This document shows, piece by piece, positions 9,766 to 24,787 of a stretch of 64,000 bases of DNA (positions are counted from its first letter, which is position 1; each line of letters starts with the position of its first letter). The stretch spans positions 3,486,001 to 3,550,000 of the forward strand of contig NZ_JAIZBH010000001.1 in NCBI RefSeq assembly GCF_022267375.1. The letters are read 5' to 3'. The notes below the pieces were generated by a model. That model was not told the origin of the DNA. It ran no database searches and worked only from the letters and a program-made list of their open reading frames with translations. Made by a program: the position numbers and the translations under genes. Source of the stretch: Leptospira sanjuanensis. GTDB lineage: Bacteria > Spirochaetota > Leptospiria > Leptospirales > Leptospiraceae.

Positions 9766-9918
9766 ATTTTTATAATGGAAAAGCATTCACTTTTTATTGT
9801 ATTCGAATTCGCTCCTCAATATCGACCGATTCGAGACGTCAGTGAAGAAGTCAAATATTCATCCGCCCCTCATCGAAATTCAGAGGACTTGCGAACACTG
9901 AAAAATAAACGAAAAACG

Positions 9919-10332
9919 TCAACCGATTCCCAGCACAGCGCCGCCTACGATAAAACTAAGCAACGTATTTCCCGCATTCAACGCGATAAAAACCGGAGAT
10001 TTTCGTTGCGGCTCCCACAAGTTGCGGGAAAAATCATCAAGGACCAAAAAGAATAACGCGATGATTCCGCCAAACAACGCGGACTGCCCGATACCGCGAA
10101 AATCCATTCTTCCGATCATCCAATCCAACACCAAAAATTGAACGAGCGAAATCGCGATCGCCGTAAAATACGTCGCGCCCATGTTGTCCTGATTCAAATC
10201 CTTTTCCTGAGCGTTTTGAAGTTTCATCCATAATTTGCCGAATACCGTATACCAAATCATACCGACGATAAAGGACGCTACCGTCGCCAAGATCACGGAC
10301 AAAGGACGAATTCCGTAAAATTCTGCGAACAT
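9919..10332 (-). CDS. DUF1761 family membrane protein
   Basis: 137 residues with four predicted membrane helices (about residues 8-28, 53-75, 82-100 and 115-135). The pattern, with SFIVGMIWYTVFGKLWM near the start and a final small-residue helix (FIVGGAVLGIG), fits the DUF1761 family, whose function is not established. ATG at 10332; a purine-rich AGGAG lies a few bases upstream on the minus strand. Stands alone between a lipoprotein gene and an AraC regulator gene. Confidence 0.8.
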   Translation of the reverse strand: MFAEFYGIRPLSVILATVASFIVGMIWYTVFGKLWMKLQNAQEKDLNQDNMGATYFTAIAISLVQFLVLDWMIGRMDFRGIGQSALFGGIIALFFLVLDDFSRNLWEPQRKSPVFIALNAGNTLLSFIVGGAVLGIG

Positions 10333-10413
10333 AAAAACTCCTAAAAATTAGGAGAATCATTTTAAACCAAAGAAAAAGTTTGTCTGTTAGAATTCATACG
10401 AAACGTTCTTTTT

Positions 10414-11325
10414 TTAGGAAACGTTTCTGATCTTTTGAGCGTCTTCGTTCCGAGGAGAAACTCCGTGGATTCTTTTAAACGCTTTGGAAAAAGCGAAGGC
10501 GGAGGAATATCCTACGGTTCGAGCAACCTCTTCCAAAGTGGCGCCTTGATCCTGAATCAGACTTCTCCCTTTATCGATTCGAAGTCTTGCGAGATAATCC
10601 ATCGGCGTACAACCTAAAACGTCCCGAAAGCGATTCGCAAGAGAAGCTCTGGAAATTCCCACGGCCCGCGCAAGATTCTCCAGAGTCCAAGAATAAGCCG
10701 GTTTCTTATGAATCGCTTCGAGAGCTGCAAGAATCTTTTCGTCTTTGAAAGCGCTTCTCCATCCCGGAGAAAGAGCCGGATGCGTTTCCAGCCAATGACG
10801 AATCACATAGTAAAGGAGAATATCCGTAAGTCTTTGCAGAATCAAATCGGAACCGAGTCCGGAATCGACTTCTTGAGAAATCAAAACTAAAGTAGTATGC
10901 AAAGGATGATGCGATGGAATCTCTCCCGAACGAATCAGAATATGATCGGGCAGTTCGTGAAAGAAAGGATGTTGACTCGTTTCCGGAACCTCGTAACGAA
11001 CCGAAACGAACGTGGTGATCGGGACTCCTTTCAGATCGGATTCCTTCGGAACGATTTCCCGAAATTTTCCGATGTCCATGGTCTTATCGGTCGGAGAGGA
11101 CACGAGTTCATGATCGAATCCTTTTGCGATAAATAGAATATCACCTTTTTCTAATGGAATGCACTTTCCTTTAAACCGAACATAACAAGAACCTTGCGAA
11201 AGAATATGAAAACCTCCGCTTTTATCGCAGGGGAACTTTAAACCCCAGGATTTATACATCGAAGTCCTCGCAAGAATATCGTTCTTCCAAGCGGCGGCCG
11301 TTAAGATTTCGGAAAGCAGATCCAT
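10414..11325 (-). CDS. AraC family transcriptional regulator (cupin N-terminus)
   Basis: 303 residues. The N-terminal half is a cupin-type sensor (GSCYVRFKGKCIPLEKGDIL, followed by a His-containing strand). The C-terminal 100 residues hold two helix-turn-helix units: LENLARAVGISRASLANRF, then LEEVARTVGYSSAFAFSKAF with the HGVSP ending typical of AraC. It is divergently transcribed from an NmrA-like oxidoreductase gene 125 bp away, the usual arrangement for a regulator and its target. The ligand is unknown; reactive-species or electrophile sensing, as in RclR-like proteins, is one possibility. Confidence 0.9.
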   Translation of the reverse strand: MDLLSEILTAAAWKNDILARTSMYKSWGLKFPCDKSGGFHILSQGSCYVRFKGKCIPLEKGDILFIAKGFDHELVSSPTDKTMDIGKFREIVPKESDLKGVPITTFVSVRYEVPETSQHPFFHELPDHILIRSGEIPSHHPLHTTLVLISQEVDSGLGSDLILQRLTDILLYYVIRHWLETHPALSPGWRSAFKDEKILAALEAIHKKPAYSWTLENLARAVGISRASLANRFRDVLGCTPMDYLARLRIDKGRSLIQDQGATLEEVARTVGYSSAFAFSKAFKRIHGVSPRNEDAQKIRNVS

Positions 11326-11450
11326 ATCCTTCAGTTTATATCAACATATCTAAAAGTCGAGTAAATTATACGATTGGATATGCTTTTTAGATTATAGGAC
11401 ATAGCCCGATTTCCGGTTTTCGGTTATTCTTTTCCTCAGGAGAATCGAAT
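11326..11450. promoter_or_regulatory. Divergent promoter region between AraC regulator and NmrA-like gene
   Basis: AT-rich gap with short inverted words: CATATC (11345) with GATATG (11377), and ATCTAAAA (11348) with TTTTAGAT (11385). These may form the AraC-type operator, but the halves are not a clean palindrome. AGGAG precedes the ATG at 11451. Confidence 0.4.
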
Positions 11451-12302
11451 ATGAAAATTTTTGTTTATGCAGCGAGCGGTTTGGTTTCAGGGCTCGTTGT
11501 GGAGAATTTATTGGCAAAAGGGCATGAAGTCTACGCCGCTTCCAGAAGGCCTGAAAGCGGTAAACAAGAAAAGAATCTGCATTGGGTAAAAGCGGACGCT
11601 TCCCGACCGAACGAAGGCTTGGAAGTTTTGGATCAAGTCGACCGGGCATTCTTTCTTTGTCCTCCGGGTTATACCGACCAATACGGCGTCCTGAATCCAT
11701 GGATCGAAAAGGCAAAGTCTAAAAAATTACAAAAAGTTGTACTCATGACCGCGATCGGTATCGATCATTCTCCCGAAGATCTTCCGCTTCGAAAATTGGA
11801 AATCGCGCTGGAGAAATCGGGACTTCCTTACAACATCATTCGCCCGAATTGGTTTATGCAGAACTTTCAAACCTTTTGGATCGGCGGCATCCTGAAAGAT
11901 AAGAAGATTTACTTCCCCGCAGGAAACGCAAAGGCAAGTTTTATCGATGCGAGAGATATCGCAGCGACCGCAGCGACATTGCTTTTGGACGATTCTCATA
12001 ACGGAAAAGGATACACTCTTACCGGAAAAGAATCCATCACACACGACGAAGTCGCTCAGAAATTATCCAAGGCGACCGGACTCAAAATCGACTTTGCGGA
12101 CATCACCCCCGAAGAATTTAAGAAGGGTTTGCTGGGAGCGGGAGTTCCCGAAGACTACGCGAACGTTTTAGTGTATATCGCGGGTAATTTGAAGGAAGGA
12201 CACGCGGCTCCGATCGTAGATTCGGTAAAACAAATCACCGGAAAAGAACCCATCAGCTTTGAACAATACGCGAACGACAACCGAAACGTCTGGCTGAATT
12301 AA
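11451..12302 (+). CDS. NmrA-like / atypical SDR NAD(P)-binding oxidoreductase
   Basis: 283 residues. An N-terminal Rossmann beta-alpha-beta (KIFVYAASGLVSGLVVENLL, with a degenerate Gly-rich loop) is followed by the NmrA/QOR2-like pattern: conversion of Arg-rich SRRPE, VVLMTAIGID, then SGLPYNIIRPNWFMQNF and FIDARDIA. This family covers NAD(P)H-quinone oxidoreductases and redox-sensing proteins. Strong AGGAG before the ATG. Control by the divergent AraC gene is likely from position only. A terminator follows directly. Confidence 0.85.
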   Translation: MKIFVYAASGLVSGLVVENLLAKGHEVYAASRRPESGKQEKNLHWVKADASRPNEGLEVLDQVDRAFFLCPPGYTDQYGVLNPWIEKAKSKKLQKVVLMTAIGIDHSPEDLPLRKLEIALEKSGLPYNIIRPNWFMQNFQTFWIGGILKDKKIYFPAGNAKASFIDARDIAATAATLLLDDSHNGKGYTLTGKESITHDEVAQKLSKATGLKIDFADITPEEFKKGLLGAGVPEDYANVLVYIAGNLKEGHAAPIVDSVKQITGKEPISFEQYANDNRNVWLN

Positions 12303-12320
12303 GAATTTAAGAAAGGATTG

Positions 12321-12342
12321 GCCCGAAATTTTCGGGCTTTTT
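12321..12342 (+). terminator. Intrinsic terminator
   Basis: GCCCGAA (12321-12327) pairs with TTCGGGC (12331-12337), followed by five T. It ends the NmrA-like gene. Confidence 0.8.
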
Positions 12343-12559
12343 CATATTCAAAAATCATCAACTTCCGAAAAAGAAACTCGGATCTTAGGATACAATAACT
12401 TGTCTCCGCGTCGATTTTGATAAACGACTTGCACATTCATCGATCTTTCGTTATTTAGCGGTCCAAACTTTCACAGTAAGTTCTTGCAACAAGCGCAAAT
12501 AAATTCTTTACAAATTCGAATTCTCTTTGAAACCTTCTCTTCCACAAGGAATGGATAGT

Positions 12560-13900
12560 ATGAAACGTTTATCGGCTTTTTTGATTCTTCTTATTTGTAT
12601 TTCTACGTTCTCTTTATTCGCGCAAAACAACTCGCTTTGGCAGACGGTCTTCGGTGGAGAACAATACAACGGAATGAAACCGAACGAATGTCCGGAAGAA
12701 CTTCCCTCCGGACTTGTCTCCTTAAAAGACGGAAGTTTCGTGGTAACGGGATCCGCAAACGATTGCAGCAGACAGGATTCCAACGCGAAGATCGAAAAGA
12801 AAATTTATAGCACCGCGTGGTCGGCTAAGATCGACGCGAACGGAAATCCCGTTTGGTGGAAATATCTTTTTACGAGCAAACCCGTAGATATGGAAGGATA
12901 TACGATCGGTATTCATAATTTCGAAACGATCCAAAATCTGCTCGCAACCCAAGACGGCGGTTTTGTAACCGCGGGATCGATCGGAAGCGCAACCTACAAT
13001 CGCAAACTGATCTTTTCAAAATACGACGAGCGCGGAGAACTTACAAGCGATCGAATCATTCTCGCAAAGGAAATCTGCGACGGATTTTGCGGAGAGGAAG
13101 ATCCGCACCTGTATTCGTTTCAAGAACTTCCGAACGAAAAGTTTCGCGGTCTTGTTTCCGTTTCCCATCGGGTTGAAACGGAAGAAAAGAGCGGAAACAC
13201 GACCACGATCGTAAACGCGATCAAAACGAGCTTCTTATACGTTCTTTTCGGAAAAGACGGCGCGGTAAAGAACGCGAAACACATTCCCGATCTTTCGTTC
13301 GCTCCGAATGCCAGCGTCGGTTACGAAGAAGGAATCGTATTTGCCGTAAGCACGGATAACGTGTCCGGCCGCGAATCGCAAAGAGACGTGATCGTTCATC
13401 GATACGATTCCGACGGAAAACAACTTTGGAAAAAAACGTTTGCGACCCCCGGAGCGGAAGACATGGCGATTTCTCTTCTTAAACTTACGGATGGAAATCT
13501 GCTTTTGTCCGGCGGAATCTCCGGCGCAGGGAAAGACGCGGTGTGGCTTTTGAAACTTTCTCCGAAAGGCGAAACTATCTGGGAAACCAAACAACGATTA
13601 GGCGGATTTAACTTTCTAAGTCTAATCATCGAATCCCCCGATCAGGGCTTTTTCGGAGTATTGGCGGGTGGAGAAGGTCCGATGACCGTGATTCAGTTCG
13701 ATTCTTCCGGTAAAAAAGTCTGGGAGAAAAAACATACACAACGCCTTTATATGGCCAACAAAATCCTGAAAAACGAAAAGGGCTATGTGCTTCTTTCTTA
13801 TACCAAAAAGAAACCCGCTCAGTATATCGACGCTCTTTTGATTCAAATGGATTGGGACGGCAATGTTTCGAAAGAGGCGGTCCGCAAGAATTTTCCTTAA
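12560..13900 (+). CDS. Secreted beta-propeller-type protein
   Basis: The ATG at 12560 starts a signal peptide ([19 protein letters not shown]) and has AAGGA about nine bases upstream; ATGs at 12551 and 12527 are less likely. The mature protein repeats a blade-like motif with [36 protein letters not shown] and [11 protein letters not shown], each followed by a Trp-containing strand such as [10 protein letters not shown] or KKVWEKKHT. This resembles WD40/PQQ-like or SBBP propellers. About 446 residues. Probably periplasmic or exported; no catalytic motif seen. Confidence 0.75.
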   Translation: MKRLSAFLILLICISTFSLFAQNNSLWQTVFGGEQYNGMKPNECPEELPSGLVSLKDGSFVVTGSANDCSRQDSNAKIEKKIYSTAWSAKIDANGNPVWWKYLFTSKPVDMEGYTIGIHNFETIQNLLATQDGGFVTAGSIGSATYNRKLIFSKYDERGELTSDRIILAKEICDGFCGEEDPHLYSFQELPNEKFRGLVSVSHRVETEEKSGNTTTIVNAIKTSFLYVLFGKDGAVKNAKHIPDLSFAPNASVGYEEGIVFAVSTDNVSGRESQRDVIVHRYDSDGKQLWKKTFATPGAEDMAISLLKLTDGNLLLSGGISGAGKDAVWLLKLSPKGETIWETKQRLGGFNFLSLIIESPDQGFFGVLAGGEGPMTVIQFDSSGKKVWEKKHTQRLYMANKILKNEKGYVLLSYTKKKPAQYIDALLIQMDWDGNVSKEAVRKNFP

Positions 13901-14129
13901 CTTAATTCGGATGCCGAGTTCGGAAGGATGGCCGTTAAGTTTAAAAAAGCGGGTAAGGACAAAGTAGCGGCCGGACGAAACGAAATCCATTTGCGAAAAA
14001 GTTGATATTCATTCCGGTAAGTCTTCCTACGGGAAGATCGTCGACTTCGGACAACGTTCCGATTTCGACAATTCAAAAAGGATCAAACAGCTTGTCGGAG
14101 GTACGACAAGACGGTGAAAATTTTTATTG
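13901..14129. other. Intergenic region with a hairpin
   Basis: No gene seen. CTTGTCGGAGGTACGACAAG at 14091-14110 forms a 7-bp stem with a 6-base loop, one of a set of GGAACTCC/TTGTCGGAG-type elements found in several gaps of this window. Confidence 0.5.
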
Positions 14130-14245
14130 AAGATAGGATGTTTTTCTGTTATAGGACAATCGTCCGGAGTTTTCCCGCGGACCCGCCACCTCCACCCAAA
14201 TTCGGGCGGGGCGCGCTTGATTTCACTGAAAAGTTGTAGGAACTC
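14130..14245 (+). repeat. Dispersed repeat element, copy A
   Basis: An intergenic block that recurs in opposite orientation at 40570-40700. The core (14167-14211) begins GAGTTTTCCC, continues CCGCCACCTCCACCCAA, and ends with TT then GGGCGGGG, so it can fold on itself (CCACCC against GGGCGG). It is flanked upstream by a TTTTTCTGTTATAG stretch and downstream by GTTGTAGGAACTCCG, both with counterparts in copy B. It contains no ORF and no transposase is nearby, so it looks like a non-autonomous repeat or an RNA structure. Confidence 0.7.
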
Positions 14246-14254
14246 CGAAAAATC

Positions 14255-14833
14255 CTACTTCTTCGGTTTCTTCTCGTATCGAAAACAGTCGGTAGTATGA
14301 TCCATGACCATTCCCGTCGCCTGCATAAACGCATAACAAATCGTCGACCCGACGAATTTAAATCCTCGTTTTTTCAGCGCCTTGCTCATCGCATCCGACT
14401 CGACCGTTTTACTCGGAACATCCCGAGTCGTTTTCCAAGAATTATGGATCGTTTTATGATCCACGAACCCCCAGATATACTTATCGAAAGAGTCGTATTC
14501 TTTTTGAATATTCAAAAATTCTTTTGCGTTTTCGATCGCCGAACGGATCTTTAATTCGTTGCGGATAATTCCTTCGTCTTTCATCAAGGATCGGATTTTC
14601 TTTTCGGAATAAGCGGCGACTTTTTCGGGATCAAAATAATCAAAGGCCTTTCGATAGTTGTCCCGTTTTTTCAGGATCGTAATCCAGGAAAGTCCGGCTT
14701 GCGCTCCTTCTAAGATCAAAAACTCGAAGAGAGTTCGATCGTCGTGAACAGGAGTTCCCCATTCCAAATCGTGATAGTCGATGTAAAGGGGATCTTTCGA
14801 GGCCCAAGTGCAACGAGTGACCTTTTGATTCAT
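14255..14833 (-). CDS. tag: DNA-3-methyladenine glycosylase I
   Basis: 192 residues, the usual length. It removes 3-methyladenine from alkylated DNA, starting base-excision repair. The N-terminus RCTWASKDPLYIDYHDLEWG carries the zinc Cys and His, and the C-terminus ATGMVMDHTTDCFR supplies the second His and Cys, so the zinc site of the Tag family is complete. The active-site region FEFLILEGAQAGLSW is also present. It is monocistronic between repeat-bearing gaps. No LexA-type box could be identified. Confidence 0.95.
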   Translation of the reverse strand: MNQKVTRCTWASKDPLYIDYHDLEWGTPVHDDRTLFEFLILEGAQAGLSWITILKKRDNYRKAFDYFDPEKVAAYSEKKIRSLMKDEGIIRNELKIRSAIENAKEFLNIQKEYDSFDKYIWGFVDHKTIHNSWKTTRDVPSKTVESDAMSKALKKRGFKFVGSTICYAFMQATGMVMDHTTDCFRYEKKPKK

Positions 14834-15120
14834 CTTCCGACAGGCTCCTTAATAACGAAATTGCGTTAGATCAACGATCGCACAGGTTTATCAAACCGTT
14901 TTTTTAAAGTTGGTCCGACAAATGATCAGACAAAAAACATTCATAGTTTGTCTCAAAACCTAAAACTGTGGGAACTCCTGCGTTTTTAAATCGGCAAAAC
15001 CGTTTTTGAAAATCAAAAGAGGTTGAAACCTAAAACTTTTGTAGGAACTACTGCGTTTTATTTACCGGTTTAGGACAAACTCTGAATGTTAAACGAAGGA
15101 CTCCGGACGCGGGTCAACCC
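14834..15120. repeat. Intergenic region with an imperfect direct repeat of the GGAACTCC family
   Basis: Two related units: AACCTAAAACTGTGGGAACTCC followed by TGCGTTTTT (from about 14957), and AACCTAAAACTTTTGTAGGAAC followed by TACTGCGTTTTA (from about 15027). They lie roughly 70 bp apart. Between them CGGCAAAACCG can form a short stem. No gene is seen here. Confidence 0.6.
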
Positions 15121-15491
15121 TCAATCTAAGAATGAAAACCGAAATTTCCTGTCCGCATCGGGCAAAATCTCCACTGCCTTTTCAATCGCGTCCGTATTCA
15201 AAGGCCCGTAGATATGCGGAAAAATATTCTTTCCGTCTTCTTTGGAAAACTTGGGAGAATCGGAAGCCTCGTATTTCAAAGGAGATTTCAATCGATCGGT
15301 TTTTACATACAAAAGAACCAAGTCAGTTCTTCCCGAAAAGATCCGGTTGGCCGTGTCCTCGACTTGATTTTTTTTAGAGCTATGGATAAACCCTTCCGTA
15401 TATAAGGATTCCGTACTATAAAATCCGTTTTGCAACGCCGCTTCGTAATCCTTCTTCGCGGCTAGATTATAAATCCATTCTTCGGAAGAAT

Positions 15492-15498
<7 letters not shown>
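15121..15498 (-). CDS. DUF952 family protein
   Basis: 125 residues from the ATG at 15498. The pattern [20 protein letters not shown], then [11 protein letters not shown], and [17 protein letters not shown] is diagnostic of DUF952, a small ADP-ribosyltransferase-like fold of unknown function. The ATG sits in ATGGTGA, whose TGA stops the upstream DUF2804 gene: a 7-base overlap, hence translational coupling. An in-frame ATG 24 bases further upstream is possible but would lie deeper in the neighbour. Confidence 0.88.
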
Positions 15499-16505
<1,007 letters not shown>

Positions 16506-16794
16506 CTGAGGAAAAACTCTTTTTAGGGATTCAATACGGATACCACGGTCGCCCTTCGGAAGTCGACTTCTTTCTAACGCGTTTCTATACGGAGAATTCC
16601 CGCTAAGCCGCGTTCTCTCGACGGATTCAGCTGAAGCGGTTATCGCATCTGTTCCCTGATTCGCGTTAAATTTCTTTCCAAACGGATCAAACTGTGATAC
16701 GAATTTCGAATATAGTCTTTCCGAAACGATGCGAACGGGAAAGGTGATGTTCTGCTTGAGACGAAAGAATTCTCCATTTGGAAAAACGGCTAAA
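16506..16794. other. Divergent intergenic region
   Basis: 289 bp between the divergent DUF2804 and SBBP-lipoprotein genes. It should contain both promoters. I see no RNA gene or clear palindrome; the frame of the SBBP gene is open through part of it, but the signal peptide places the start at 16795. Confidence 0.4.
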
Positions 16795-18183
16795 ATGAAA
16801 TATTGTCTTACGATTCTTATCCTTTGGATTCAATTGCACGGTTGTATGCCGGCCAATCACATGAACATAGGCGATCCGGGAACAACCGAGTATTGGCTGG
16901 CCCAAATTCTCGGAAGAATCCATCCTCTCATTTTTCGGGAAAACTCCGGAACCTTGGAATGGACCGAGCTCTTAGGAAAGTCGGGAGGAACCACACTCGG
17001 CAAACACTTGGCATTGGATCCTTCTCTCTTGCCGGTCGTCGTGGGAGAAACGAACACGAACCTTTTCACCGGCAGTTTAATCGGCGTTCAAGATTTGATC
17101 GTCGCGAAATACGACACTTTCAAAAACCGAATCTGGGGCAAACAACTCGGCGCTGCGGGCGCCTCGCTTACCCTATCCCGTATGACAACCGACTCGGCGG
17201 GGAATTCGTACGTGCTCGGTTATACGACTGCGGCCTTCGGCGGTCCGATGAGCAGTGGTCAGGATTTATTCATCGTAAAATTATCCGTAGACGGAAACCC
17301 TCTCTGGATCAAACAAGCCGGACCGACCGGAGGAAGTTACTTCGTAAATCCGTTGGGGATCTGCGCGGATACCGCGGGAAATGTTTATGCTTCGGGAGAT
17401 TCGAACGGTCCCTTCGGAGGAGCTTACAGCGCTACCACAAGCAATTTCGTCGCTCAATTCGATTCCCAAGGAAACCAAGTTTGGATAAAACAATTTTTCG
17501 TTTCAGGCGCGAATTCGAACGGTGGCGGTATTGCTTGCGATGCGGCTTCCGGTTCGGTATATTTTACCGGATGGGGTGGGGCCAACTTTCAAACGGAAAC
17601 GGCTCCGGGGATCGGCGGAAACGACATGTTCCTCTTCAAATACGACTCGAGCGGAAACCGACAATTCGTCGCATACCAAGCCCAAAGCGGTCGGGAAATT
17701 TTATCGGGTCCCATCGTCACCGATCTTTCGGGAAACGTCTTCGTGGGAGCCGAAAGCAACGCGGACTTCGGCAACGGAGCAACTGGATTCGGTTATTTCG
17801 GAACGATCTTAAAATTTCATCCGAACGGAACCCTTCTTTGGGGAAGACAACTCGGCACCGACGTCGGCTCGTCTCAATCTTCCGTCTTCGATCTTAAAAC
17901 GGATCTCGCAGGCAACGTCTTTGCAACCGGATATACAAACGCGAACTTGATCAACGGTACCGGTTCTAGCGTCGGAACGAACGACGTATTCTTCGCGAAA
18001 TACAACTCAAACGGAGAATTGCAATGGGTCCGTCAGACCGGCGTCTCGGGCGGTTCGATCCAAGGTTTCGGAATCATCATCGATCCGGAAGGAACGATGT
18101 ATTCGGTCGGTCATACGAACGCGCCGATGAACGGAGCCGCATTGAACGGAACACAGGATTTGTTCCTCGTCAAATATCGCTAA
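16795..18183 (+). CDS. SBBP beta-propeller repeat lipoprotein
   Basis: The ATG at 16795 begins a lipoprotein signal ([15 protein letters not shown]). The mature protein consists of about seven repeats of the SBBP type: [77 protein letters not shown] and [19 protein letters not shown]. Each is followed by a Phe/Leu-rich strand ([21 protein letters not shown]) and a Trp strand. It should fold as a beta-propeller anchored to a membrane by lipid. Several close relatives are usual in Leptospira genomes. 462 residues; function unknown. Confidence 0.85.
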   Translation: MKYCLTILILWIQLHGCMPANHMNIGDPGTTEYWLAQILGRIHPLIFRENSGTLEWTELLGKSGGTTLGKHLALDPSLLPVVVGETNTNLFTGSLIGVQDLIVAKYDTFKNRIWGKQLGAAGASLTLSRMTTDSAGNSYVLGYTTAAFGGPMSSGQDLFIVKLSVDGNPLWIKQAGPTGGSYFVNPLGICADTAGNVYASGDSNGPFGGAYSATTSNFVAQFDSQGNQVWIKQFFVSGANSNGGGIACDAASGSVYFTGWGGANFQTETAPGIGGNDMFLFKYDSSGNRQFVAYQAQSGREILSGPIVTDLSGNVFVGAESNADFGNGATGFGYFGTILKFHPNGTLLWGRQLGTDVGSSQSSVFDLKTDLAGNVFATGYTNANLINGTGSSVGTNDVFFAKYNSNGELQWVRQTGVSGGSIQGFGIIIDPEGTMYSVGHTNAPMNGAALNGTQDLFLVKYR

Positions 18184-18252
18184 GTCGTTTTCGTTCGATT
18201 TCTTTTCTGTTCAAAAAAGATCGGTTTGAGACAAAGGACTGAAAAGCGACCC

Positions 18253-18950
<698 letters not shown>

Positions 18951-19008
18951 ACGAACCTTCCGAATTTGTCCGGGGACGAGGATAAACTTTTACGGCAGGA
19001 ACCAGAAC

Positions 19009-20094
19009 ATGATTCGATTTTTACACACAGCGGATGTACACCTCAGCCAAAAGGAAAAGGAATATTCCCTTTCCGTCCTCAAAGAAATCGTCGCGGCGGC
19101 AAAAGAGGAGGAATGCACGCATATCCTCTTCTGCGGAGATTTGTTCGACCGAAATTCGGACATCGCCGCACTCAAGGAAGAAGTCAGAACGATCCTATCC
19201 TACTTTAACGGAAAAATTTTTTATATCCCCGGAAACCACGAAGAACTCGGACTCGCCGAAGGAGCCTATCCGATCGCGGCGGATCTTTCTCCCCTTTCCT
19301 ATCCGCAAAAGGGAGAATCCTATAAACTCTGGATCGAGGAAATCGGCGGAGTGGAGGCGGAATTTTTCGGATTTCCGTTCAATAGAATTTTAGATTATTC
19401 GAATATTCAATTTAAGGAAAAGAAGGTAGCGTATCGGATCGCGATGCTCCACGGAACCGAAACAGAACTCGTGGAATATCTCGGACCTTCTCCCGAAGAG
19501 GCGGATTCGATCCTCGACTCCAAACCGTTCCAGGAAGCCAAATTCGACTATCTAGCGTTAGGTCACATTCATTCCGAACGTTCAATCACATCCGGTCCGA
19601 TGATAAAAGCCTATCCGGGTTCGCCTCGGGTCGTTTCCTCCGGAGAATTCGGTCCGCGTACGGTCAACATCGTAACGCTCGGAAAAAACGGAACTCCTGT
19701 TCTCAAAAAAAGAATTCTTTCTTCCGCGGGAGAATACAAAGAATTCTCCGTAACTGCAACCCTAACGGGAGAAGTTCCCGATCTCTCAAAACTTCCCGCG
19801 TCGATCTCCAAACAGGATTCGGTTCGAATCAAAGTTTCGGGGATCGTGGAAGACGAACACGACGTCACGGAACTTCTCAAACGATTTTCCGAAACCGTGG
19901 ACTGCAGAAAAATAGAAGTCAAAACCGTCGACCTAAGAACTTCGAGCGTTTTGATCGACAACCCGGTCGCTAAACTATTTTATGAAAAGCTAATGGATCA
20001 AAAATCCAAATGGAACGGAGACAATCCTCCCGATTGGAACGAAATCTTAGTCTTGGGTTTGGAACAAATCGAAGACTTCGCGGGGAAGAATTGA
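19009..20094 (+). CDS. SbcD/YhaO-like metallophosphoesterase (DNA exonuclease subunit)
   Basis: 361 residues. The calcineurin-like phosphoesterase motifs are in order: FLHTADVHLSQ (Asp, His metal ligands), ILFCGDLFDR, YIPGNHEE, and later LALGHIHSE. SbcD/Mre11-type enzymes are Mn-dependent nucleases that work with a Rad50-type ATPase. The next gene encodes that kind of ATPase one base after this stop. Since the partner has membrane helices rather than a zinc hook, this pair is closer to Bacillus YhaO-YhaN than to SbcD-SbcC. The C-terminal region (residues 230-350) is the capping/partner-binding part. Confidence 0.87.
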   Translation: MIRFLHTADVHLSQKEKEYSLSVLKEIVAAAKEEECTHILFCGDLFDRNSDIAALKEEVRTILSYFNGKIFYIPGNHEELGLAEGAYPIAADLSPLSYPQKGESYKLWIEEIGGVEAEFFGFPFNRILDYSNIQFKEKKVAYRIAMLHGTETELVEYLGPSPEEADSILDSKPFQEAKFDYLALGHIHSERSITSGPMIKAYPGSPRVVSSGEFGPRTVNIVTLGKNGTPVLKKRILSSAGEYKEFSVTATLTGEVPDLSKLPASISKQDSVRIKVSGIVEDEHDVTELLKRFSETVDCRKIEVKTVDLRTSSVLIDNPVAKLFYEKLMDQKSKWNGDNPPDWNEILVLGLEQIEDFAGKN

Positions 20095-20095
20095 T

Positions 20096-22414
<2,319 letters not shown>

Positions 22415-22422
22415 TTTTCGAA

Positions 22423-22479
22423 TTGACTTGCGAATTCTTCCTTTTAGGATTTTATAAAAAAATATAATCGAGGTCTATT
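22423..22479 (+). promoter_or_regulatory. Possible promoter of the small lipoprotein gene
   Basis: TTGACT at 22423-22428 followed, 16 bases later, by TAGGAT (22445-22450) and then the AT-rich TTTATAAAA. This is a sigma-70-like arrangement just after the ATPase gene, 57 bp before the lipoprotein start. Weak -10 match. Confidence 0.35.
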
Positions 22480-22872
22480 TTGAAAACGCTCATTCATCGA
22501 AGTCTTCTGGCGCTTCTTCTCTTACAAGTTTATAACTGTTTACTCTTTGACACGCTCGGAGTGACTCCGGGAAGAATCAAAGGTTCCGAGGCGGCCAACA
22601 ATATCCGCGACGCGGCGATCGTAACCGACCTGATCAACTCGACGATTTTAAACGGACGCGCGAGCGTTTCGATCCTGAGTCTTTTGGCGGATCAACTCGC
22701 GGGAATCAAATCGGACGGAACCTATGTGAAATCCGAAGTGGACGATTGTGTTGCGGAAATCAAAGGACTCAGCGGGTATCTGATCGGTTCGGCGCTTACG
22801 ATCGTGCTTCAATCCAAATGTTCTTTGGAAGCGGATAAGGTTTTCCTCGATTCTCCGTTTCCGGAAATCTGA
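22480..22872 (+). CDS. Small Leptospira lipoprotein
   Basis: 130 residues. The signal RSLLALLLLQVYNC puts the acylated Cys at residue 20. The mature part has GRIKGSEAANNIRDAAIVTD, DLINSTILNG, and two Cys (DDCVAEI, SKCSLEADK). This resembles a family of small Leptospira-specific lipoproteins that I recall as TIGR04452, a tentative match. The start is TTG. Its stop (22870-22872) directly abuts the convergent stop of the RNA methyltransferase gene, with no spacer. Confidence 0.75.
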   Translation: MKTLIHRSLLALLLLQVYNCLLFDTLGVTPGRIKGSEAANNIRDAAIVTDLINSTILNGRASVSILSLLADQLAGIKSDGTYVKSEVDDCVAEIKGLSGYLIGSALTIVLQSKCSLEADKVFLDSPFPEI

Positions 22873-24054
<1,182 letters not shown>

Positions 24055-24091
24055 TCTCCTTTCACGCTTTCGCGCCTTCGCGGAGTGTCAA

Positions 24092-24703
24092 TCACATCAG
24101 ATAGATTTTTCCGTGTTTGTCCTTGATCATCGGATCGGCTCCGTGTTTTAAAAGGAGTTCGGCAAACTCGGACATACCGTGGGACGATTTCGCGAGATTC
24201 ATACAAGTGACTCCGTCGAAATCCTGCACGTTCGGATCGGCTCCGCTTTCCAAAAGCAAACGAAACGGCTCCAACTTTCCCTCGTTTACGCAGTGATGCA
24301 ACGGGCTCATTCCGTTTCCGTCCTTTCGATTCAGGTCCGCGTTTCCTCGAATCAAAACGCTCATCATTTCCAAGGGAGAATCTTCAATGATACAATGTAA
24401 AAGCGGCGTCAAGCCCGTGTTCTCGTCGGCGAGATCGGGATCGGCGGAAAATCGTAAAAGAGTTCGAACGATTTCAAAACGTTCGTATTTGATAGCGAGC
24501 GATAAGGGTGTTACGCCGTGATACAGATTCGCATTCGGATCAAACCCTTTCTCCAAGACATTTTGAACTTTAGAGACGTTTCCGCTTTTGATCGCTCCGA
24601 AAAATACGAGTCGTTTCCAAAAAGAAGCAGGTTGCCCCTTGGTAAAACCGGAACCTGCCGCCGAACGATCGTGTTCCGCCATTCCTTTTGTCTTAGAATT
24701 CAT
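24092..24703 (-). CDS. Ankyrin-repeat protein
   Basis: 203 residues with about five ankyrin repeats after a short N-terminal region: FGAIKSGNVSKVQNVLEKG, GVTPLSLAIKYERFEIVRTL, GLTPLLHCIIEDSPLEMMSV, GMSPLHHCVNEGKLEPFRLL, and GVTCMNLAKSSHGMSEFAEL. No signal peptide, so likely a cytosolic protein-protein interaction scaffold. The partner is unknown. It sits 37 bp upstream of the methyltransferase gene. Confidence 0.92.
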   Translation of the reverse strand: MNSKTKGMAEHDRSAAGSGFTKGQPASFWKRLVFFGAIKSGNVSKVQNVLEKGFDPNANLYHGVTPLSLAIKYERFEIVRTLLRFSADPDLADENTGLTPLLHCIIEDSPLEMMSVLIRGNADLNRKDGNGMSPLHHCVNEGKLEPFRLLLESGADPNVQDFDGVTCMNLAKSSHGMSEFAELLLKHGADPMIKDKHGKIYLM

Positions 24704-24787
24704 ATCTTTCCTTCCTTCTGAGCGCGTGCCTTTACCGGCGCCTCGGCTTGGATATCGATGTCGTTTTAAAAAACGGACGAATCCATT

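Noticed and set aside
9775..10056. A 93-codon frame on the plus strand
   Set aside because: It overlaps the DUF1761 gene on the minus strand, has no ribosome site and is polar and repetitive.
16803..17897. A 364-codon frame inside the SBBP lipoprotein gene
   Set aside because: Out of frame with clear SBBP repeats, Arg-rich and without motifs.
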